Shown one piece after another: positions 1-4,025 of a stretch of DNA of 7,970 nt. The DNA comes from JBBDMX01 sp038241095 (GTDB taxonomy: Bacteria > Planctomycetota > Phycisphaerae > Phycisphaerales > Phycisphaeraceae): the NCBI GenBank assembly GCA_038241095.1, contig JBBRGB010000162.1:1-7970 (forward strand). Reading direction: 5' to 3'. Under the pieces are notes generated by a model. That model saw only the letters and a list, made by a program, of their open reading frames with translations, ran no database searches and was not told the DNA's origin. How positions within the stretch are numbered: the stretch's first letter is position 1; each line of letters begins with the position of its first letter. A program made the translations under genes and the position numbers.

Positions 1-77
1 GCGAAATGTTCCCACAACGTTCCCCTCATCACAAGGGACTTCCGCGTGATGTCCGCAACGGTGCGAAGCGTTGCAAG
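1..77. other. Edge sequence downstream of tRNA-Ser, with a small hairpin
   Basis: No gene is visible here. The segment lies just 3' of the minus-strand tRNA-Ser gene. It holds a six-base inverted repeat, GCAACG at 55-60 and CGTTGC at 69-74, with an eight-base loop, starting four bases past the tRNA discriminator base. It could help 3' processing or termination of the tRNA transcript. No T-run follows it on the minus strand, so it is not a classical intrinsic terminator. Confidence 0.3.
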
Positions 78-164
78 CGGTGGGGGTGGGATTCGAACCC
101 ACGGTGACCCGAAGGCCACGGCGGTTTTCAAGACCGCTGCATTCGACCACTCTGCCACCCCACC
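78..164 (-). tRNA. tRNA-Ser (anticodon UGA)
   Basis: Read on the minus strand, this 87-nt segment folds into a class II tRNA. The acceptor stem pairs GGTGGGG (164-158) with CCCCACC (85-79), and the discriminator is G at 78. The D-arm begins TGGCAGAGTGG. The anticodon stem GCGGT/ACCGC encloses the loop CTTGAAA, with anticodon TGA at plus positions 128-130, so it reads UCA serine codons. The long variable arm GTGGCC-TTCG-GGTCAC is typical of serine tRNAs. The T-arm is GTGGG-TTCGAAT-CCCAC. No CCA is encoded after the discriminator (the next bases are CTT), so CCA must be added by nucleotidyltransferase. The gene is transcribed away from the UroD-like gene. Confidence 0.97.
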
Positions 165-208
165 GGGGGTTGGGCCCGTGATTACGGAACCCGGGTTTGT
201 GTCTGTCC

Positions 209-217
209 ATCTTAGCA
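209..217 (-). promoter_or_regulatory. Possible extended -10 box for tRNA-Ser
   Basis: On the minus strand the sequence reads TGC-TAAGAT. This is a TGn extended -10 element followed by a box matching TATAAT at four of six positions. It would start transcription near position 202, about 37 nt before the mature tRNA 5' end. No convincing -35 hexamer was found at 16-18 bp, so the call is tentative. Confidence 0.3.
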
Positions 218-261
218 TTTTGGTTTACAGGGTCGGGGATGGGCGGAGGTCGAGGGGATGA

Positions 262-279
262 CGCTAAGCCGCAAGCATG
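262..279 (+). repeat. Copy 1 of an 18-bp intergenic direct repeat
   Basis: CGCTAAGCCGCAAGCATG matches 16 of 18 bases with CGCTAAACCGCAAGCGTG at 1425-1442, in the same orientation. The two copies flank the UroD-like gene, one upstream and one downstream. Similar short motifs are, from memory, scattered between genes of planctomycete genomes. That recollection is not verified here. Confidence 0.5.
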
Positions 280-330
280 ATTTGAGAACGCCACTAATGA
301 AGCGGCGCTGGGGCGGGTTGCGGGCGTGGG

Positions 331-336
331 TAAACT
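331..336 (+). promoter_or_regulatory. -10 box of the UroD-like gene, leaderless position
   Basis: TAAACT fits the TAnnnT pattern and ends seven nt before the ATG at 344. Transcription would begin at or one base before the start codon, giving a leaderless mRNA. No Shine-Dalgarno sequence precedes the ATG and no clear -35 hexamer is present. The box agrees in position with those before hldD, the receiver gene, recN and the kelch gene. Confidence 0.55.
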
Positions 337-343
337 GTTGCCC

Positions 344-1324
344 ATGACTTGCACACCCACGCCTTGCCCCACGACCGATACGCCACGACAGTTGTTCATC
401 GACGCCTTGGAACGCCGGCCCGCCAGGGGTCGCATTCCACATTTCGAGTTGGTCTTTTTCCTCACGATGGAGGCGTTTGGACGGGTGCATTTTTCGCAGC
501 GGGCCTATCGGCAGTGGGATCAGATGCAGCCGCTGGAACGGGAACTTCATCTTCAGGATCAGGCTGATCTGTATGTGGCCATAGCCGAGCGTTACGACTG
601 GAACGCGATGCTGCTGCATCCCAATCCCACCGGCTTGGATGAAACCGTCCGCCTCATCGACTTGATTCGGGAGAAGTCGGGCGACCGCTATTTTCTGATG
701 CTGCACGGGGACGCCACGTTTAGCATTCCCAACGGCCGCACCATGACCGATTTTGTCTATCGCCTGGCGGATGAGCCTGAGAAGGTGCATGAGGAGGCGG
801 CGCGGCGGGTGGCGGACATGTTGCACCTCGCCGAGCAGCTCAAAGACCGCTGCAAGCTCGATGGCTTTGCCCTGTGCAGTGACTACTGCTTCAACTCCGG
901 GCCGTTCCTTTCGCCGGGGCAGTTCGGCGAGTTCGTCACGCCCTACCTGGCCAAGCTCATCGCCGGCTACCGCGACATGGGCTATTACGTCATCAAGCAC
1001 ACCGATGGCAACATCATGCCGATCTTGGATCAACTGGTGGAGGCCAATCCGCACGCCCTGCATTCACTCGATCCGCAGGGGGGCATTGACATCGCGGAGA
1101 TCAAGAAGCTCTGCGGCCACCGCGTGGCGCTGTGCGGCAATGTCAACTGCGCCTTGATGGACACGGGCACGGACCAGGAGGTGATTGCCTCGGCGCGCTA
1201 TGCGCTGCAACACGGTTCGCCGGGCGGGGGGTATATCTTCTGCACCAGCAACTGCATCTATACCGGGATGCCGCTGCGGCGCTATGAGTTGATTCTGGAT
1301 GTTTGGCGGAAATGGGGCGGGTGA
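344..1324 (+). CDS. Uroporphyrinogen decarboxylase (UroD) superfamily protein, MtaA/CmuA-like, substrate unknown
   Basis: A 326-residue protein of the UroD/MtaA fold (COG0407-like). This TIM-barrel superfamily includes haem-pathway decarboxylases and corrinoid:coenzyme methyltransferases. Family-like features are the N-terminal segment TPRQLFIDALERR followed by IPHFE (13-35), the barrel segment around D174-D180, and the C-terminal stretch KHTDGN (218-223), SLDPQGGIDI (241-250), CGNVN (264-268) and YIFCTSNCIYTG (297-308). It is not a typical HemE: it is shorter than the usual 340-360 residues and lacks the usual HemE N-terminal arginine-rich motif. In MtaA-type proteins zinc is held by HxC plus a distant Cys. 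Here H219-T-D221 occupies the first part and C300 the second. Cysteines are frequent (ten), including C264/C269 and C300/C304. The ATG at 344 was preferred over an in-frame GTG at 326 because a -10 box ends just before it. The gene stands alone and is cytoplasmic. The substrate cannot be named from sequence; a methyltransferase role is inference. Confidence 0.85.
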   Translation: MTCTPTPCPTTDTPRQLFIDALERRPARGRIPHFELVFFLTMEAFGRVHFSQRAYRQWDQMQPLERELHLQDQADLYVAIAERYDWNAMLLHPNPTGLDETVRLIDLIREKSGDRYFLMLHGDATFSIPNGRTMTDFVYRLADEPEKVHEEAARRVADMLHLAEQLKDRCKLDGFALCSDYCFNSGPFLSPGQFGEFVTPYLAKLIAGYRDMGYYVIKHTDGNIMPILDQLVEANPHALHSLDPQGGIDIAEIKKLCGHRVALCGNVNCALMDTGTDQEVIASARYALQHGSPGGGYIFCTSNCIYTGMPLRRYELILDVWRKWGG

Positions 1325-1356
1325 GGATGACAAGGTGACAGGGTGAGGGGGTGATA
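1325..1356 (+). repeat. Four tandem 8-bp units after the UroD-like stop codon
   Basis: Immediately after the TGA at 1322-1324, four consecutive octamers (1325-1332, 1333-1340, 1341-1348, 1349-1356) follow the pattern RGRTGAnR. The second is AGGTGACA, and the others differ from it at one to three positions. The tract is purine-rich and contains a stop triplet (TGA) in each unit. It may be a degenerate short tandem repeat of the kind seen between genes in several phyla. No function is evident. Confidence 0.5.
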
Positions 1357-1367
1357 CGTAATGCAAG

Positions 1368-1409
1368 CCCACGGATGAAGCCGCGGCTTTGAGCGGGTTC
1401 TTCCGTGGG
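1368..1409. repeat. Nested inverted repeat between convergent genes
   Basis: The outer arms CCCACGGA (1368-1375) and TCCGTGGG (1402-1409) are perfect eight-base inverted repeats. They enclose a perfect 12-bp palindrome, AAGCCGCGGCTT (1378-1389). It lies between the 3' ends of the UroD-like gene (+) and hldD (-), where a bidirectional terminator would be useful. However, neither strand has a T-run directly after the arm. It may instead be a REP-like extragenic element. Confidence 0.5.
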
Positions 1410-1424
1410 ATGGTTGGGGGGGAG

Positions 1425-1442
1425 CGCTAAACCGCAAGCGTG
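1425..1442 (+). repeat. Copy 2 of the 18-bp intergenic direct repeat
   Basis: CGCTAAACCGCAAGCGTG is the second copy of the motif at 262-279, with two mismatches in 18 bases and the same orientation. It sits 46 bp beyond the 3' end of hldD, in the convergent gap. Confidence 0.5.
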
Positions 1443-1487
1443 GGGGGAGACGCGAGTGAAAAAGGGGGGGTGTTTCGTGGGATCAGT

Positions 1488-2462
1488 TCAGTGGGATTGG
1501 GCCAGTGATTTGACGTACTCGATCATGGTGGGCACGGGGTCGTGGCGGGGTTGCCACTTGAGGTTTTCCGTGGTGGCGCTCAGGTCGGCGCAGGTGTAGT
1601 CCTGATAAAAGCGGTAGGGGTTGTCGATGTATTCGGGTTGGAGATCGGTGCCCAGGGCTTGGTTGATGGCGGTGACGATCTGGTTGAAGCTGGTGGTCTT
1701 GCCGCTGCCGACGTTGTAGATGCCGCTCTTTGCCTTGCGGTGCGCCCCGGCCAGGGTGGCCTCAACGACGTCGCCGACGTACACGTGGTCGCGTGCCTGG
1801 TCGCCGCCGCGGAAGATGCGTGGCCTCTGGCCGTCGATCATTTGTTGTGCCAGGCGATAAATCATGCTGGCCATGTGTTGCTTGTGGCCCTCGCCGGGGC
1901 CAAAGACGTTGAAGTAGCGCAGGCCGACGATCTGGGCATCTGGGACTTCGCGCATGACCGTTCGGGCGTGGTTTTCCATGAGCCACTTGGAGAAGCCGTA
2001 CACGTTGGCGGGTCGGCCCGCGTCGCCGAGTTGGAAGGGCCGGCGGGCAGCTGTGGCACCGTTGGCCTGGGTGCCGTAAACCGCGGCGCTGCTGGCCCAG
2101 ATCAGTTTCACGTCCTGGTTGGCCTCGACGTAATTGAGCATGTCGAGGAAGGGGGATACGTTGTCGCGGATCATCTGGGCCTGGTCGTCCACCGTGGTGT
2201 CGGTGATCGACGCGAGGTGAAAGATGGTGTCGGGTTCCAAGTCGCCGAGCACTTCATAGATGTTGGTTTTGCCCATGTCGTAGGGAATGACTTCGCCGGT
2301 GAAGGAAAAGGGTCGTTGGCCTTCGGAGGAGAGGTTGGCAAAGGTTCCACTGCGGAAGTCGTCGATGACCATGACTTCGCGGTTGGGATTTTCTTCGAGG
2401 AGCGCGGAGACGAGGTTGGAACCCACGAAGCCCGCGCCGCCGGTGACGATGATTCTTTGCAT
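1488..2462 (-). CDS. hldD: ADP-L-glycero-D-manno-heptose 6-epimerase (HldD/RfaD family)
   Basis: A 324-residue extended short-chain dehydrogenase. HldD interconverts ADP-D-glycero- and ADP-L-glycero-D-manno-heptose, the last step in making the heptose of the LPS inner core, using tightly bound NADP in the cytoplasm. The Rossmann motif TGGAGFVG spans residues 7-14. The serine motif SSAAVYG is at 124-130 and the catalytic YxxxK is Y155-K159. The stretch RYFNVFGPGEGHK (182-194, K at 193-194 in the GEGHK motif) is characteristic of HldD. E. coli HldD uses Tyr140 and Lys178 as paired acid/base residues, 38 apart; Y155 and the GEGHK lysine keep this spacing. The length is close to the E. coli enzyme (310). 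A longer reading from 2552 adds 30 residues, but ATG 2462 directly follows a -10 box and begins at the usual MxxIIVTGGAGF. No other heptose genes lie nearby. A related UDP-sugar epimerase is the main alternative. Confidence 0.85.
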   Translation of the reverse strand: MQRIIVTGGAGFVGSNLVSALLEENPNREVMVIDDFRSGTFANLSSEGQRPFSFTGEVIPYDMGKTNIYEVLGDLEPDTIFHLASITDTTVDDQAQMIRDNVSPFLDMLNYVEANQDVKLIWASSAAVYGTQANGATAARRPFQLGDAGRPANVYGFSKWLMENHARTVMREVPDAQIVGLRYFNVFGPGEGHKQHMASMIYRLAQQMIDGQRPRIFRGGDQARDHVYVGDVVEATLAGAHRKAKSGIYNVGSGKTTSFNQIVTAINQALGTDLQPEYIDNPYRFYQDYTCADLSATTENLKWQPRHDPVPTMIEYVKSLAQSH

Positions 2463-2468
2463 GGCGAG

Positions 2469-2497
2469 GTTGTAATCGCCGGCGCTGGACGATGCAA
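2469..2497 (-). promoter_or_regulatory. hldD promoter with leaderless -10 box
   Basis: On the minus strand, TACAAC (2474-2469) ends six nt before the hldD ATG. TTGCAT (2497-2492) lies 17 bp upstream as a weak -35 box that keeps the TTG core. Transcription would start at the A of the ATG. There is no Shine-Dalgarno sequence, and this box decides the start codon. Confidence 0.55.
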
Positions 2498-2521
2498 GCC
2501 GAGGTTCCGCGGGGTTGGTGT

Positions 2522-2535
2522 GGGTGACATCACCC
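2522..2535. promoter_or_regulatory. Operator-like dyad upstream of hldD
   Basis: GGGTGA-CA-TCACCC is a six-base inverted repeat with a two-base centre. It lies about 25 bp upstream of the -35-like box of hldD. A second, weaker dyad, TGACA (2547-2551) and TGTCA (2563-2567), lies between it and the receiver gene's stop codon. They could bind a repressor or be chance dyads; no regulator is recognisable nearby. Confidence 0.25.
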
Positions 2536-2579
2536 GACCCAAGGTTTGACACAAAGTGTGAATGTCACTTTTTCTTTCG

Positions 2580-2945
2580 TCACCGCAATCGTTGGAGAAT
2601 CGCTTGGAGATTGGCGGTGAACTGGCTGTTGGCCATGACGAAGTCGGCCCCCGCGGCGCGGGCCTGCCCAAGCAATTCCGTTGCCACGTGCGAGCCGTAG
2701 GCCACCACCGGCAAAGTCGCGTCGTGCGCTTTTGCCTGCCGCACCAGCGACAGGCCATCCTCGCCAAGTCCCAGGTCCACGATGACGCCGGTGACCGCTT
2801 CGTTGAGCCGGCCATCGTCGATCATTTCAAGTCGCTTGCGCAACGCCTCGCCATCGCGGGCGGGCCGACTGGCGATCTTCATCGCCTCGGCCGTGGCGCG
2901 AATCTTGGAAGCAAAAAACAAGTCCGGGCAGGCGTAAACAATCAT
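2580..2945 (-). CDS. Degenerate response-regulator receiver-like protein
   Basis: A 121-residue stand-alone single-domain protein with a CheY-like alpha/beta pattern. Strand 1 is IVYAC (2-6), followed by P7-D8 rather than the usual acidic pair. D57 in VIVDLGLGEDG sits at the phospho-acceptor position. Strand 4 is LPVVAYG (78-84), and GADFVMANS (99-107) matches the usual GADxYLxKP segment. The invariant lysine there is replaced by A105, and the switch Thr/Ser after strand 4 is replaced by Y83-G84 (S85 lies next). Phosphorylation by the normal mechanism is therefore doubtful, and it is better described as a pseudo-receiver. There is no output domain and no adjacent histidine kinase. It has its own -10 box and is separated from the SDR gene by a hairpin. 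A signalling adaptor role is inference. Confidence 0.7.
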   Translation of the reverse strand: MIVYACPDLFFASKIRATAEAMKIASRPARDGEALRKRLEMIDDGRLNEAVTGVIVDLGLGEDGLSLVRQAKAHDATLPVVAYGSHVATELLGQARAAGADFVMANSQFTANLQAILQRLR

Positions 2946-2951
2946 GCGAAA

Positions 2952-2957
2952 ATGATA
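2952..2957 (-). promoter_or_regulatory. -10 box of the receiver gene, leaderless position
   Basis: TATCAT on the minus strand ends six nt before the ATG at 2945, with TTTCGC between. It matches TATAAT at five of six positions. No Shine-Dalgarno sequence is present, so a leaderless transcript is predicted. Confidence 0.55.
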
Positions 2958-2969
2958 GGGCGGCGTCTG

Positions 2970-3007
2970 ATATTTAGCCCCCGGCCAAAGCCGCCGAGGC
3001 TAAATAT
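2970..3007 (-). terminator. Hairpin overlapping the SDR stop codon
   Basis: The ten-base arms ATATTTAGCC (2970-2979) and GGCTAAATAT (2998-3007) are perfectly complementary. Inside them is a second small stem, CGGC-CAAA-GCCG (2982-2993). The TAG stop of the SDR gene (3002-3000) is part of the arm. The structure lies between the SDR gene and the receiver gene's own promoter, the right place for a terminator. There is no T-run on the minus strand after the stem, so it may act as a 3'-end stabiliser or a factor-dependent stop. Confidence 0.45.
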
Positions 3008-3989
3008 TTCCCACGGCCCCTTGCCCGGCGATGATGGCGTCGAGCAGGGTGTGAACCTTTTCATCGGGTTGATACGCCGCCTCCCGCCCACGGAACAGGG
3101 CCGCGATGCGCTTCATCCCTTCGGGCATCGGCACCTTGCATTTCCAATCGCCCGCCACGCTCTTGACCTTGCTGTTGTCGAAGATCACCGAGTGGCTCTT
3201 GTCGCCCCAGAGTGGCCCGGCCCAATCGGGTTTGAACCGCAACAACGTGTCCGTGGGCACGTGCACCAACTTCGCCTCCGTCTCCAAGGCCGCGGCCATC
3301 GCTTGGACAATCTGATTCCAACTCCAGGTGTCATCGCTGGTGATGTGAAAGGCCTGGCCCAAGGCCCGCGGGTTGCCCAGCAGGCGCACAAACGGCACGG
3401 CAAAATCCTCGGCATGGGTCACCACCCACAAGCTCGTGCCATCGCCATGCACCACGATGGGCTGGCCTTGGAGCATCCGCCAGGCTAGGTGATCGCCCCC
3501 GACGACCGTGCCGGGGAAGTTGCGGCGATAGGTGTGACTCGGACGGACAATGGTCAACGGCAGCGTGCCTTGGGCGTGCGCCAAGAGCAGCCGCTCTTCC
3601 ATGCGTCGCTTGGCGTCGCTGTAAGGCCAGAAGGGGTTGTCCAGCGGGGTCTGCTCGGTGATGACGGCCTTTTGCGGCGGCTTCTGGTAGGCGGAGGCGG
3701 AACTGATGAAAACGTACTGCCCGCAGTGACCGCCGAAGACTTCGATGTCACGCTCGATGGTTTTGAGGTCAAAGGCCCTGAACTGGCAGACGACGTCCCA
3801 GTGCTGCCGGCCCAGGGCGCGGTAGCCGGCGTCATCGGTCAGGTCGCCGGTGATGCGATCGACGGTGTCGGGCAGCGGCTCCTGGTTGCGTCCGCGATTA
3901 AAGACGGCGACCTCGTGGCCCGCCGCCACGCCGGCCTGCACGCAGGAGTAGGAAATCTCGCCGGTTCCGCCGATGTAAAGCACGCGCAT
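3000..3989 (-). CDS. NAD(P)-binding epimerase/dehydratase-like protein (atypical SDR)
   Basis: A 329-residue soluble protein of the extended/atypical short-chain dehydrogenase superfamily. The N-terminus MRVLYIGGTGEIS carries the dinucleotide-binding loop G7-G8-T9-G10, with Ser13 where the third glycine of GxxGxxG normally stands, as in several atypical SDRs. The following strand VAVFNRGRN (27-35) places R32 and R34 near the adenosine ribose, which hints at NADP. Serine motif ISSASAY is at 95-101 and YSDAK gives Y123xxxK127, so the catalytic pair is intact. IVRPSHTY (147-154) is the usual strand before the substrate region. It starts 36 bp after the recN stop codon and has GGAG (4001-3998) eight nt before its ATG, so it is probably translated from a recN transcript. 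TACAGT at 4020-4015 could add an internal promoter. Substrate unknown; a nucleotide-sugar or CSP41/isoflavone-reductase-like role is possible. Confidence 0.8.
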   Translation of the reverse strand: MRVLYIGGTGEISYSCVQAGVAAGHEVAVFNRGRNQEPLPDTVDRITGDLTDDAGYRALGRQHWDVVCQFRAFDLKTIERDIEVFGGHCGQYVFISSASAYQKPPQKAVITEQTPLDNPFWPYSDAKRRMEERLLLAHAQGTLPLTIVRPSHTYRRNFPGTVVGGDHLAWRMLQGQPIVVHGDGTSLWVVTHAEDFAVPFVRLLGNPRALGQAFHITSDDTWSWNQIVQAMAAALETEAKLVHVPTDTLLRFKPDWAGPLWGDKSHSVIFDNSKVKSVAGDWKCKVPMPEGMKRIAALFRGREAAYQPDEKVHTLLDAIIAGQGAVGNI

Positions 3990-3997
3990 GATGGATT

Positions 3998-4001
3998 CTC
4001 C
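3998..4001 (-). promoter_or_regulatory. Shine-Dalgarno site of the SDR gene
   Basis: GGAG on the minus strand lies eight nt upstream of the ATG at 3989. It is the clearest ribosome-binding site among the minus-strand genes and fits the one position where translation would start inside a longer mRNA. Confidence 0.55.
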
Positions 4002-4025
4002 GCAGTGGGTGACAACTGTAGCAGA

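Noticed and set aside
212..1063. Minus-strand open frame of 283 codons opposite the UroD-like gene
   Set aside because: The plus-strand product has clear family motifs and a well-placed -10 box. The antisense product shows no family resemblance and overlaps the promoter region.
344..1324. Naming the UroD-superfamily gene hemE
   Set aside because: The conserved N-terminal HemE arginine motif is missing and the C-terminal HTDGN and FCTSNC segments fit the MtaA/CmuA-like branch better.
1542..2549. Long open frame on the plus strand opposite hldD (335 codons)
   Set aside because: It is the antisense shadow of a strongly conserved epimerase gene. Its translation is low-complexity Val/Gly/Ala/Asp-rich with no recognisable motif, as expected in GC-rich DNA.
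2463..2552. Upstream in-frame start giving hldD 30 extra residues
   Set aside because: The extension is not family-like and spans the -10 box. ATG 2462 begins exactly where the Rossmann fold starts.
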